From contig JAFPXU010000055.1 of the NCBI GenBank assembly GCA_017394605.1, positions 1 through 17,096 of the forward strand: a DNA stretch of 17,096 bases, written 5' to 3'. The DNA comes from Clostridia bacterium (GTDB taxonomy: Bacteria > Bacillota_A > Clostridia > Christensenellales > CAG-138). Of the stretch, positions 7,474 through 15,948 are shown piece by piece. Position 1 is the stretch's first letter; each line of letters begins with the position of its first letter. The position numbers and the translations under genes were made by a program. The notes under the pieces are model-generated. The model had not been told where the DNA came from. It saw only the letters and a program-made list of their open reading frames with translations, and ran no database searches.

Positions 7474-9786
7474 TCACCGGATCAGCGTTTCCAGCGTCTC
7501 AAAAAGCGTATCCGGCTCGACCGGCTTGGAAAGATGGGCATTGAGGCCAGCCTGCATGCTGCGCTGCACGTCCTCGTCGAACGCATTGGCGGTCAGAGCG
7601 ATGATGGGGACCGTCTTCGCGTCCGGCCTGTCCATCGCGCGGATCGCTTTCGTCGCGTCCAGTCCGTCCATTTCCGGCATGCGCATATCCATAAGGATCG
7701 CGTCGTAATAGCCGGGTTCATGGTTTGCAAACATCTCCACGGAGATCCTGCCGTTTTCCGCGAGGTCCGCCTCCATTTCGCGCATGGACAGCACCATCAT
7801 CATGATCTCCGCGTTGACGGACATATCCTCCGCGAGAAGCACGCGTTTACCCTTCAGATCGGCCGTTTTCTTTTCAAGCTTTTCGTTCTTGCGCAGGAAT
7901 GCCTCCCGGAATTCGTCCATCACGTTCCCGGCGAACAGCGGTTTGGCGACGAACGAATCGACACCGGCAGCTTTCGCCTCGTCCGCGATCTCGTCCCAGT
8001 TGAAGGAAGTAAGGATGATGATCTGGGCCTCCGTCCCGACGATGGAACGGATCTGTCGGACCGTCTCGATGCCGTCCATTTCCGGCATGCGCCAGTCAAC
8101 GAGGATCAGGTCGTAATCCTCCCTCCGTCCGTGCCGGATCCGGACCTTGTCCACGCCTTCCCATCCGGATTCCGCCAGCTCGCAGCCGATGCCGATCTGG
8201 CCGAGGACGATCTCCGCGTGCTCGAGCGCGATCCGGTCATCGTCTATGACCAGCACGCTCATTTCGTGCGGGTTCAGGGAATCGTCTCCCTCTGCCGCGC
8301 GCTTGTGGTCGGATTCCCCGAGCGTCACGGTCACCGTGAACACGGAGCCCTTTCCCTTTTCGCTTTCCACCTCGATATGCCCGTTCATGAGCTCCACGAT
8401 GCTCTTGGTGATGGGCATGCCGAGGCCCGTGCTTCCGTACCGGTTCGTCGAGGAGGGATCCTCCTGGCTGAATGCGTCGAAGATATGGGGAAGATATTCC
8501 TTGCTCATGCCGATGCCGGTATCCCGGATCACGAACCGAAGCGTCGCCTTTTTGTTGAGCCTTGTGCCTTCCTCGATATCAAAGCGGACCGAGCCGCCCG
8601 CGGGCGTGAATTTGACGGCGTTTCCTAAGATATTGATCAGCACCTGCTTGAGCTTCATCGCGTCGCCGATGTAATAATCGTCGATATTCCCCTGGATCCG
8701 GCAGTCGTAGGCAAGCCCCTTGTCGTTGCACTGGCCGCTCACCATCGTATTGATCTGCTCCAGAAATCTCGAGAAGGAGAACTCCTCCTGCTTGATCGTC
8801 ATGCGCCCGGATTCGATCCGGCTCATGTGCAGGATGTCGTTGATGATGCCGAGCAGGTGCTGCGCGGACGTGCCGATCTTCGAAAGATATCCCTTGACCT
8901 TGTCGCTCGCGCTGGGATCGTTCATTGCGATGTTGTTGAGACCGATGATCGCGTTCATGGGCGTGCGGATCTCATGGCTCATATTGGAAAGAAACGCGGT
9001 CTTCGCGCGGTTGGCGTGCTCCGCCGTGACGAGCGCGTCCCTGAGCGCCTCCCTGCTCTCTTTGAGTTCCTCTTTCTGGATCTTTTCCCTCTCGACGGCC
9101 TCCTCCAGTTCCCTGCGGTATTCCTCCTTCTCATCCTCCGTCACGTAGGTGTGCAGGAGACAGGTCCCCAGCAGATAACCCATGGCGTAGAACGGAAGCA
9201 GCGGGTAGAAGACCTGGACGGCGATGCAGACCGCCATGGCGATGCCGAACAGGCCGATCGTCATATGGCGGCGCCGCACCGATCCCTCGGATTTTGCCGT
9301 GATCACGAGCGTATAGACGGATGTCAGGACAAACAGCAGGATCTGGATCGCGAGCGTCACGTACCGCACGGTTCCGGCGTAATAGGCGCCGTTCTCGTCG
9401 AGCCAGAACAGAACCGGCCGGAAAAAGTTGACGGCAACGATCACGACCTCGAAGCACAGGAAGCACCATCCCGCGTGAAAGAGAAATCTCCCGAACGCGT
9501 TTTTCTTTCCGAGGTAGGAGACCACGTAACGCGTCCAGAGCATGACCGCGGCCGCCATGGCGACAAAGTGCACGGCCGTATCCGCGTACAGGACCGCCGT
9601 AAGCCGGTTCGCTTCCAGGATCCCCCAGAGCATATCGGTGATGAGATAGGCCAGTATTCCGAACAGGAACATCCGGTAGTCTTTCTCAGTTCCGGAAAGC
9701 TCTGTTTTCTTCCTGATTGCGAGCAGGTCGCGGTTGGTGATCAGCAGAAGGATCGTCGCCAGAATTCCGATAATCGAATACGTCAT
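7474..9786 (-). CDS. Membrane hybrid histidine kinase with 7-helix sensor and two receiver domains
   Basis: Sensor kinase of 770 residues. The N-terminal part (about 1-215) is almost entirely hydrophobic, with about seven predicted membrane helices, including 3-18, 40-58, 66-85, 101-121, 141-163, 176-192 and 197-213. A charged coiled-coil linker (218-258) follows. The kinase core has the phospho-acceptor H271 in MSHEIRTPMN, the ATPase N-box near N389 (ILGNAVKF), the G1 box RDTGIGM near 421 and the G2 box STGLGMPIT near 452. Two receiver domains follow, with phospho-aspartates D564 (LVDWRMPEMDG) and D700 (LMDMRMPEMDG). The ATG at 9786 follows GAGGGA with good spacing, 12 nt after the upstream kinase stop, so the two kinases are probably co-transcribed. 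The ligand is unknown. No Hpt or DNA-binding domain is visible. Confidence 0.93.
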   Translation of the reverse strand: MTYSIIGILATILLLITNRDLLAIRKKTELSGTEKDYRMFLFGILAYLITDMLWGILEANRLTAVLYADTAVHFVAMAAAVMLWTRYVVSYLGKKNAFGRFLFHAGWCFLCFEVVIVAVNFFRPVLFWLDENGAYYAGTVRYVTLAIQILLFVLTSVYTLVITAKSEGSVRRRHMTIGLFGIAMAVCIAVQVFYPLLPFYAMGYLLGTCLLHTYVTEDEKEEYRRELEEAVEREKIQKEELKESREALRDALVTAEHANRAKTAFLSNMSHEIRTPMNAIIGLNNIAMNDPSASDKVKGYLSKIGTSAQHLLGIINDILHMSRIESGRMTIKQEEFSFSRFLEQINTMVSGQCNDKGLAYDCRIQGNIDDYYIGDAMKLKQVLINILGNAVKFTPAGGSVRFDIEEGTRLNKKATLRFVIRDTGIGMSKEYLPHIFDAFSQEDPSSTNRYGSTGLGMPITKSIVELMNGHIEVESEKGKGSVFTVTVTLGESDHKRAAEGDDSLNPHEMSVLVIDDDRIALEHAEIVLGQIGIGCELAESGWEGVDKVRIRHGRREDYDLILVDWRMPEMDGIETVRQIRSIVGTEAQIIILTSFNWDEIADEAKAAGVDSFVAKPLFAGNVMDEFREAFLRKNEKLEKKTADLKGKRVLLAEDMSVNAEIMMMVLSMREMEADLAENGRISVEMFANHEPGYYDAILMDMRMPEMDGLDATKAIRAMDRPDAKTVPIIALTANAFDEDVQRSMQAGLNAHLSKPVEPDTLFETLETLIR

Positions 9787-9798
9787 GTCTCTTCCCTC

Positions 9799-12441
9799 TT
9801 ACTCGGCAGGATTTCCCCGCGCCAGGATCTTTTCACAGAGCACCGCCGCCAGCGCCTGCGGATCGAACGGCTTGGCGATGTGCCCGTTCATGCCGGAAGA
9901 CAGGGATTCCCGGACGTCCTCCTCGTACGCGTTGGCGCTCATCGCGATGATCGGGAGCTTTTTCGCGTATTCGCTGCCAAGGCTCCGGATTCGCTTCGTC
10001 GCATCGTAGCCGTTCAGGATCGGCATCTGGATGTCCATCAGAACAGCGTCGTAATATCCGCCGCCGTGTCCGGCGACCTTTTCCACGCCTTCCCTCCCGT
10101 CGCACGCGCGGTCCACGGAGAGCCCGAATTCGGACAGAACGATCATCGCTATCTCGGCGTTGATGTCGTTGTCTTCCACCAGCAGGATCTTCCTGCCCGC
10201 CAGCGCGTTCATGTCCACGGACGCCTCCTTTGCGTTTCCGTTCTCTCCGTCCTCATGCGCGGTTCCGTACGGCAGCGTGACGGTCACGGTAAACTCCGAT
10301 CCTTCGCCGAGCCTGCTCGCGACGGAGATCTCGCCGCCCATCAGTTCGACAAGCTTCGAGGTGATCGCCATTCCGAGCCCCGTGCCCTGGATCTTGTTGA
10401 TGGTCGAGTTCGTTTCGCGGGAGAAGCTTTCGAAAACATGGGGAAGATATTCCTCGCTCATGCCGATCCCCGTATCCCGCACGGTAAAGCGGTATCTGCT
10501 TCTGCCCTCCGGAAGTTCCTCTGTCTCGTCCGCCTCGACGCGGACGGATCCGCCTTCCGGCGTGTACTTGACGGCGTTTCCAGCGATATTGATGAGGACC
10601 TGTTCCAGCCGGAGCTCGTCCGCCACGACATGGCGGTGCCGGAGCCTGTCCGTGCTGAAGGATACCTGAAGATTCTTCCTGTCCACCTGCGAGCGGACGA
10701 GGTTTTCGATGCGTTCAAAGACCGTGACAAGATCGCACGGATTCTCCTTGATCTGGATCTTTCCGCTCTCGATCTTGGACATGTCCAGCACGTCGTTGAT
10801 CAGTGACAGCAGATAATGGCTGGAATCGGAGATCTTCTTCAGCGATTCCTCGACCATGCCCCTGTCTTCGATATGGTTCGCGGCGATGTTCGTATATCCG
10901 ATGATGGCGTTCATCGGCGTGCGGATATCGTGGCTCATGCTGGAAAGGAAATCGGTTTTGGCTCTGTTGCCCTTTTCCGCGTCGTCCCTCGCCCGTTCGA
11001 GGATCCGTCTCGTTTCCTCTTCCTTTTCCTCAAGCCCGGTGATGTCCTGCCTCGCTATGATGAATTCCGTTACCTTCCCGTCGCCGTCCCTCGATACCAC
11101 GATAAAGTTGTAGGTGAACCATTCCTCGCTGCGGATGGGGGCATGGAGATTGCAGGAGATGATGTTTTCTCCCCGGTTCATCCGCTCCGTCAGATTCTGA
11201 AGGGAGATCATCTCCGCCGCTTCCGCGCGTTCCTTCTCATCCGGAAAACGTTTCAGAAGGTCGTCCGCGAAAAGATCGTACGCGCCTTCGTTCGGGATAT
11301 GCCCGATGTCCGGCATGCCCTCGATATAGTAGTACGTCCCCGTCGCGGCGTCGACGATGACGAAATTCTCAAAAAGCCTGGACATGGCGAAGTGGATGTC
11401 GTTGGAATTCTTCGTCTCCTTAAGCAGTCTCTTCTTTTGGACGAAGAACCGGACGATAAAGAAAACGCCCGCGGCAAGGAACATTCCGATCAGGGCAAGC
11501 AGCAGCACCGCGCCGTTCATGCCCGCGTTGCGGATCATGCTCTGGTTGGCTTCCGGCGGGAAGTTCAGGACCAGGAAAAAGTCGGAATCCGGGCCGATAT
11601 ACGAGACGACGCCGACGGTCTTCTGCCCGTCGACGATGTCGGCGAAGGTCATGTTCTCCCTGCGGCTGAAAGCGTTCCGGACGTTCTGTTCGTCCGCCGC
11701 GTCCGCAAAATGGAACGCGGAAAGCTCCTTCAGGAAATTGGTCGCGCTGACCGACCTGACCGTGCTGTAGATGATGGTGCCGTCCTGCGCGCACAGCATC
11801 ACCTCGCAGTCGTGGTTGAATACCGACGTCCCGATCAGATCATTGATATACTCCTCGCCGTAAAAGCCGATCACGAAGCCGGCGATGCTCCCGTTCCGGT
11901 AGACCGGGCTGTAAAACCCGATCTGGCGTTCGCTCGTCACCTTGGAATCCAGGATATAGGTGATCCCTGTCTTTCCCTGAACGCCCTCTTTAAAGTACGG
12001 ACGGTCCGCGACATTCGCGGCGATCACCTTTTCTCCGGTCGTATAGTCGCGTCCGTAAAGGTCGATGAACCGCAGGTGGTTGAAGACGAACCGGTCCTCG
12101 CTGTCCCGCAGGATCCGGCCTACCTTTTCCGTTTCGGCGGGATCGATCATCTCCTCCGTCTCCGCGTTCAGCTTGCCCGCGTCCACGCCCTCGTTCTGAA
12201 AGGCAGTCTCCACCCAGAGGGCGGAGGCGCGGATATACGCGAGATTCTCCTTGAACAGATCGTCCACCAGTCCGGAACGCTGTACCGCGATATCCGCGAT
12301 ATAGGTCTCGTCCTGATCTGTGATCCTCGTCACGTTGGAACGGTAAAAATGCACAAAGGAAAGGATGACGCCGCACAAAAGCAGCAGAGCAACGATCATG
12401 TTCTGTACGGAATTGCGTGCGTTCTTTTTCGTTGTGTTCAT
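9799..12441 (-). CDS. Membrane hybrid histidine kinase with Cache-like sensor, PAS-like region and receiver
   Basis: Sensor kinase of 880 residues starting MNTTKKNARN. One membrane helix (about 14-33) leads into an extracytoplasmic region (about 34-308). Its stretch DRPYFKEGVQGKTGITYIL and the following FYSPVYRNGSIAGFVIGFY are characteristic of double-Cache sensors. A second membrane helix lies at about 309-333. A PAS-like segment (about 350-470) ends in the typical FIIARQDITGLEEKE. The kinase core has H504 (MSHDIRTPMN), N-box NAVKYTP near 622, G1 DTGIGMS near 656 and G2 GTGLGMAIT near 686. The receiver phospho-aspartate is D803 (LMDIQMPILNGYDA). I chose the ATG at 12441, which has GGGAG about 7 nt upstream, over one at 12477. 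Cache sensors usually bind small extracellular metabolites; whether ethanolamine is sensed here is not shown. Confidence 0.93.
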   Translation of the reverse strand: MNTTKKNARNSVQNMIVALLLLCGVILSFVHFYRSNVTRITDQDETYIADIAVQRSGLVDDLFKENLAYIRASALWVETAFQNEGVDAGKLNAETEEMIDPAETEKVGRILRDSEDRFVFNHLRFIDLYGRDYTTGEKVIAANVADRPYFKEGVQGKTGITYILDSKVTSERQIGFYSPVYRNGSIAGFVIGFYGEEYINDLIGTSVFNHDCEVMLCAQDGTIIYSTVRSVSATNFLKELSAFHFADAADEQNVRNAFSRRENMTFADIVDGQKTVGVVSYIGPDSDFFLVLNFPPEANQSMIRNAGMNGAVLLLALIGMFLAAGVFFIVRFFVQKKRLLKETKNSNDIHFAMSRLFENFVIVDAATGTYYYIEGMPDIGHIPNEGAYDLFADDLLKRFPDEKERAEAAEMISLQNLTERMNRGENIISCNLHAPIRSEEWFTYNFIVVSRDGDGKVTEFIIARQDITGLEEKEEETRRILERARDDAEKGNRAKTDFLSSMSHDIRTPMNAIIGYTNIAANHIEDRGMVEESLKKISDSSHYLLSLINDVLDMSKIESGKIQIKENPCDLVTVFERIENLVRSQVDRKNLQVSFSTDRLRHRHVVADELRLEQVLINIAGNAVKYTPEGGSVRVEADETEELPEGRSRYRFTVRDTGIGMSEEYLPHVFESFSRETNSTINKIQGTGLGMAITSKLVELMGGEISVASRLGEGSEFTVTVTLPYGTAHEDGENGNAKEASVDMNALAGRKILLVEDNDINAEIAMIVLSEFGLSVDRACDGREGVEKVAGHGGGYYDAVLMDIQMPILNGYDATKRIRSLGSEYAKKLPIIAMSANAYEEDVRESLSSGMNGHIAKPFDPQALAAVLCEKILARGNPAE

Positions 12442-12508
12442 ATCGGTTCTCCCTGCGGATACGGTCGTTCTGAACAAGGGGAATGCGGTATTACGGGTTT
12501 TTTCCGGA

Positions 12509-12991
12509 TCATTCGAAAACGGTGAAACCGGTCTGTTTACCTTCCTTCATCCGTCTGAGCGCAGCGTCAGCGTCCTCGAACACATCCCCTATGGGATTTT
12601 TCCGGTCGGCGAACACGACGCCCGTACGGATGGAAACGGAAGGCAGCCCGTCTTCCTCCATCTGCATCAGGCTGCATACCTGCTGGAGTTTCGAGAACAC
12701 CAGATCCTTCTGCCCGCCGATCATGCGCGTAACGATCACGGCGAATTCATTCTCCCGGAGGCGGCAGACATGATCCACGGAACGGAAACTGTTTCGGAGC
12801 GCGTCCGCGAAACGGCAGGCGACGCGGTCCGCGACATCGCGTCCGAATTTCGTGCGGATCCCGGCGTATCCGTCGATCTCCGCGATCAGAACGGCGATAT
12901 GCTCCTGATCCGAATCGTGGAACAGCGTGTCAAAAGCGCTGTAATTGTATAAACCCGTCAGAGGATCGTGCAGAGCGTTATAGGTAAACAT
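12509..12991 (-). CDS. Degenerate GGDEF domain, probably the frame-shifted C-terminus of the EAL protein
   Basis: The 160 codons encode a nearly complete GGDEF-like domain beginning MFTYNALHDPLTGLYNYSAF. In place of the GGDEF active-site motif is RLRENEF, so cyclase activity is not expected. The ATG at 12991 lies 34 nt inside the end of the upstream EAL gene and has no ribosome binding site at a useful distance (GAGGGG is about 18 nt away). In this frame the reading stays open upstream as AEGQDPSRD. Adding a single G to the GGGG run at 13010-13013 joins the two proteins smoothly as ...AEITPRGQDPSRDMFTYNA. It is therefore best read as the fourth domain of a REC-GGDEF-EAL-GGDEF protein, separated by a mutation or sequencing error. 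Confidence 0.7.
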   Translation of the reverse strand: MFTYNALHDPLTGLYNYSAFDTLFHDSDQEHIAVLIAEIDGYAGIRTKFGRDVADRVACRFADALRNSFRSVDHVCRLRENEFAVIVTRMIGGQKDLVFSKLQQVCSLMQMEEDGLPSVSIRTGVVFADRKNPIGDVFEDADAALRRMKEGKQTGFTVFE

Positions 12992-14739
12992 GTCGCGGGA
13001 CGGGTCTTGCCCCTCGGCGTGATCTCCGCGGGATCCGGCCTGTTCTTCAGGATGAACGCCTCAAATTCCGCCGCGGGAAGCGGTCTGGAAAAGTAATATC
13101 CCTGGATGATGTCGCAGCCCATGGACTTGAGCGTCATGACCTGCTCGGCCGTCTCGACGCCCTCGGCTATGGTGGGCACCCGGAAGGATTCCGCGAGCCG
13201 TATCATGATCTCGAGAAGGCGCGTGTCCTTCCGTTCCTTGAACGCGTTGCGCACGAACTGCATGTCCAGCTTGAGCGCGTCGATCGGAAGCGTGGAGAGC
13301 ATGTTGAGAGAGGAGTATCCCGATCCGAAATCGTCCATCTCGATCCGGAATCCGATCTCGCGCAGACGCCGGACTTTCTCGACGAGCTGTTTGGAGTCCT
13401 CCGTATACGCCGACTCGGTCACTTCCAGAAGAATGTCCTGGGGAGTCAGGCCGTTCTGTTCCGTGATCTCCTTTAAAAGATCGACAAGTCCCGGCTCGTA
13501 CAAATCGACGCGGGATACGTTGACGGATACAGGAAGGGAGATTCCCAGGCGCTGCTTCCAGTCCCGGATCCCCGCAGCGGCTTTAGCCCAGATATAACGG
13601 TCCAGCTGGAAGATCAGACCATTTTTCTCAAACAGCGGGATGAACACGCCCGGGCTGACCATGCCGAGACCGGGATGGCGCCAGCGGACCAGCGCCTCCG
13701 CGCTGCAGAGAGCCGGCGTCTCCGGACGCACATCGAACTTGGGCTGATAAAACACCTCGAACTGCTGTTCCCGGATCGCACGCGGAAAGTCCTCGATCAG
13801 CTGTTCCTCCAGAAGCTCCTTCTCGCGGAGGGAGGCGTCGTACATGCCGATGTTTGCGGTAAAGCTTCCCCTCACGGTGTCCGCCGCGCTCTTGGCCCGG
13901 TCAAAGCGGCGGTCGATATCGATCGACTTGTCCGTTTCGGGATAAACGCCCATCCGGATCCGAACGCGGTTTTCGCCCTGTTCCGGCGCGGCGTCGTTCA
14001 CATGCGTCTGCACCTGCTCCAGAAGCGCTTCGTAATCGGTCCGGTGCGGGCTGTACAGAAGGAACGTATCCGCGCCGCTGCGGCCGGCTATGCCGCCGGT
14101 CCGCTCCACGATCTCCAGCATTTTCCCGCCGATGCGCTTGAGCAGTTCGTCGCCGTGGTTCCGGCCGTAACGGTCGTTGATCATATGAAAGCGGTTGATG
14201 TTGAAAACGATCGCATCCGTCGGGTCGTCCGCGTGGCGCGTATCGATCTGGACGGCATAGCGGTAGAAAAAGTCCCTGTTGTAAAGGCCTGTCAGATGGT
14301 CGCGCTCCGTCCAGCGCAGGATGTCCTGCCCCTCCGACAGCTCGATGGTCCTGAGCACCCTGGCCAGGACGACCTCGGGTCTCGGATACGGCTTCGGAAT
14401 GAAGTCGACGGCACCCAGCGTCAGGCACTCCACCTCCGCGTCGCTGTCCGCGGTCATTACCACGACGGGAAGCTGCGCATACCGGACGTCGGACTTCACC
14501 TCGCGCAGCACGTCAAGCCCGTGAAGATCAGGAAGATTGAGATCCAAAAGGATCAGGCTCAGCGTCTCATACTGCGTCCGGATGACCTCCAGGGCTTTTG
14601 TGCCGGTCTCCGCGGGGATCACCTCGTAGGAATCCTGAAGGACCATCTCCAGAATTTCCCGGTTGATCATCTCATCCTCGACCAGAAGGATCCTTCTCTT
14701 TGCAACAGACGGACGGAATGTATCGTCTTTCCCGGGCAT
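12958..14739 (-). CDS. REC-GGDEF-EAL response regulator, predicted cyclic-di-GMP phosphodiesterase
   Basis: A 593-residue cytoplasmic protein. Residues 15-133 form a receiver with acidic pair E21/D22, phospho-aspartate D66 (LILLDLNLPDLHG) and K116 (IPKPY). Residues about 142-300 form a GGDEF domain whose motif is degenerate (RSGADTF at 220-226), so it probably does not make cyclic-di-GMP. Residues about 315-565 form an EAL domain with the catalytic set intact: E348 (AEALVRW), N407 (SVNVSR), E442 (LEVTES), D469/D470 (MDDFGSGYSSL), K490, E526 (IAEGVET) and Q546 (IQGYYFSRP). It is predicted to hydrolyse cyclic-di-GMP under control of phosphorylation by a partner kinase. The ATG at 14739 follows AAGGAGGAA; the longer open frame to 15141 is only a shadow of the upstream receiver. 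The last 20 residues look out of frame (see the adjacent GGDEF entry). Confidence 0.9.
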   Translation of the reverse strand: MPGKDDTFRPSVAKRRILLVEDEMINREILEMVLQDSYEVIPAETGTKALEVIRTQYETLSLILLDLNLPDLHGLDVLREVKSDVRYAQLPVVVMTADSDAEVECLTLGAVDFIPKPYPRPEVVLARVLRTIELSEGQDILRWTERDHLTGLYNRDFFYRYAVQIDTRHADDPTDAIVFNINRFHMINDRYGRNHGDELLKRIGGKMLEIVERTGGIAGRSGADTFLLYSPHRTDYEALLEQVQTHVNDAAPEQGENRVRIRMGVYPETDKSIDIDRRFDRAKSAADTVRGSFTANIGMYDASLREKELLEEQLIEDFPRAIREQQFEVFYQPKFDVRPETPALCSAEALVRWRHPGLGMVSPGVFIPLFEKNGLIFQLDRYIWAKAAAGIRDWKQRLGISLPVSVNVSRVDLYEPGLVDLLKEITEQNGLTPQDILLEVTESAYTEDSKQLVEKVRRLREIGFRIEMDDFGSGYSSLNMLSTLPIDALKLDMQFVRNAFKERKDTRLLEIMIRLAESFRVPTIAEGVETAEQVMTLKSMGCDIIQGYYFSRPLPAAEFEAFILKNRPDPAEITPRGKTRPATCLPITLCTIL

Positions 14740-14798
14740 AGCCTTTTTTCCTCCTTGTTTCTGTAAACCTTTATGCTCCTGCCGGAGCGCAATATCAT

Positions 14799-15677
14799 TC
14801 AGTTTCTGCTTTTCCTGTTCAGTACGTCCGTAACGGTCCTCTTCAGGACCAAAACGTCGACCGGTTTGGCGATGTGGCCGTCCATGCCGGCGTTTTCCGC
14901 GGCGCGGACATCCTCCGCGAACGCGTTCGCGGTCATCGCGATCACGGGAACTGCGGCAAGCGCCGGATCGTCCAGTTCGCGGATCGCTCTGGTCGCGGCA
15001 TAGCCGTCCATGACCGGCATCTGGATATCCATCAGGACCAGATCGTAATCCCCCGGCCTGGAGGAAGCGATCCTGTCCACCGCCTCTTTGCCGTTTTCGG
15101 CGGTATCCACGGTAAAGCCGAGCTGTTCCAGAATCGCGCACGCGATCTCCATGTTGATCATATTGTCTTCCACGAGCAGCAGGGGCTTGGCCACGATGAA
15201 AAGAACGCCGACAAGCGCGAGAATCAGGACGGATATCAGGGTCTCGGAAAGATAGATCACGTTATGCGCGACCGAGTAGTAGATCCCGGTCCGCACCAGG
15301 TTCCCGAGAAGAAGACGGACGATAAAGAACAGAGCGGTTCCGTTCAGGAATACGACCGTAAGATAGGACAGGCAGAGAAACCAGGAGCTTAAGAAAGCGT
15401 GATCGCGTCCGAACGCTTCCTTCGTATAGGAATAGATGCCGCCCGTGATCGCGGACCGTCCCATGAGATAGGAAAGATTGGCGCCGATGACCAGCATAAC
15501 GGCCATTCCGATCAGCATCGCGATCACCGTTCCGGCCGGTCCCGCGAGCGGCAGGAACGTATTCCCGGGCATTGCAAACACGCCCCATCCGATGATAACG
15601 CCGAACGCCATCCCCCAGACGTCGAGCGGTGAGAGATAGCGGTCCAGAGCGGTCGTTCTTTCCGGCTTTCCCTCCAC
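14799..15677 (-). CDS. Truncated APC-type permease fused in frame to a receiver domain
   Basis: About 292 residues from a GTG start at 15677, which has GGGAGG 8 nt upstream. In-frame ATGs at 15743 and 15818 are alternatives without a good site. Residues 15-163 resemble the first third of an APC-superfamily transporter: [27 protein letters not shown] with the glycine-rich broken helix 1, then helices at about 48-72, 95-124 and 138-163. After only four of the usual twelve helices the chain passes straight into a receiver domain (165-292: [12 protein letters not shown], phospho-aspartate D217 in [15 protein letters not shown]). Related clostridial proteins, as I recall, have permease, histidine kinase and receiver in one chain, so this looks like an in-frame internal deletion near 15180-15205. 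It is first in the signalling operon. Transport and kinase activity are both unlikely. Confidence 0.8.
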   Translation of the reverse strand: MEGKPERTTALDRYLSPLDVWGMAFGVIIGWGVFAMPGNTFLPLAGPAGTVIAMLIGMAVMLVIGANLSYLMGRSAITGGIYSYTKEAFGRDHAFLSSWFLCLSYLTVVFLNGTALFFIVRLLLGNLVRTGIYYSVAHNVIYLSETLISVLILALVGVLFIVAKPLLLVEDNMINMEIACAILEQLGFTVDTAENGKEAVDRIASSRPGDYDLVLMDIQMPVMDGYAATRAIRELDDPALAAVPVIAMTANAFAEDVRAAENAGMDGHIAKPVDVLVLKRTVTDVLNRKSRN

Positions 15678-15840
15678 GGTCTGCGCCTCCCTGTTTCTTC
15701 CCCGATCCGGTCCTTTGAACCGTTTTTTCCTGTGCCGGGACATCCCGTCCGGCGGCTTCGCGGCATGTCCTCCGCGCTGTTTTTCCCGGCGCGGAAGGGC
15801 AGCCCATACAACCGCCATGTTATACCATATACCTATTCAA

Positions 15841-15869
15841 AATGTAGCCGAAATTGACCGGACTGTCAA
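15841..15869 (-). promoter_or_regulatory. Sigma-70-type promoter of the signalling operon
   Basis: The minus strand shows a consensus -35 box TTGACA (15869-15864), a 17-nt spacer and TACATT (15846-15841). Transcription would begin near 15834, upstream of the permease-receiver gene. It is the best promoter for the run of signalling genes to its left. I saw no comparably good promoter in the gaps before the EAL, kinase or aldolase genes. Confidence 0.75.
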
Positions 15870-15871
15870 TT
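15852..15871. promoter_or_regulatory. 20-bp palindrome over the -35 box (candidate operator)
   Basis: AATTGACCGGACTGTCAATT is an inverted repeat of two 7-bp half-sites (AATTGAC and GTCAATT) separated by 6 bases. One half-site contains the -35 hexamer of the signalling-operon promoter. The spacing suits a dimeric repressor. The DeoR protein encoded just upstream is one candidate, but its own promoter carries different repeats (TCATAAA), so another regulator is possible. Confidence 0.55.
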
Positions 15872-15907
15872 GAAGAATCGACCCAGGATCCGTTGCGGGA
15901 ACCTCCC

Positions 15908-15940
15908 GTCCGCCCCTGCGGACGCCGTCCCGTGCGGGAC
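15908..15940. repeat. Two tandem GC-rich hairpins upstream of the signalling-operon promoter
   Basis: GTCCGC (15908-15913) pairs with GCGGAC (15918-15923) across a 4-nt loop. Three bases later GTCCCG (15927-15932) pairs with CGGGAC (15935-15940). They lie between the DeoR-gene terminator and the promoter at 15841-15869, so they are outside both predicted transcripts. They could be a protein-binding site or a read-through barrier. The function is unknown. Confidence 0.4.
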
Positions 15941-15948
15941 AGCCATGT

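Noticed and set aside
8827..12525. Long plus-strand open frames opposite the two histidine kinases
   Set aside because: Low-complexity, charge-rich translations without domains; the minus strand has complete kinase and receiver motifs.
14740..15141. N-terminal extension of the EAL protein
   Set aside because: Translation here is Arg/Gly-rich shadow of the receiver domain in the overlapping frame; a good ribosome binding site supports the start at 14739.
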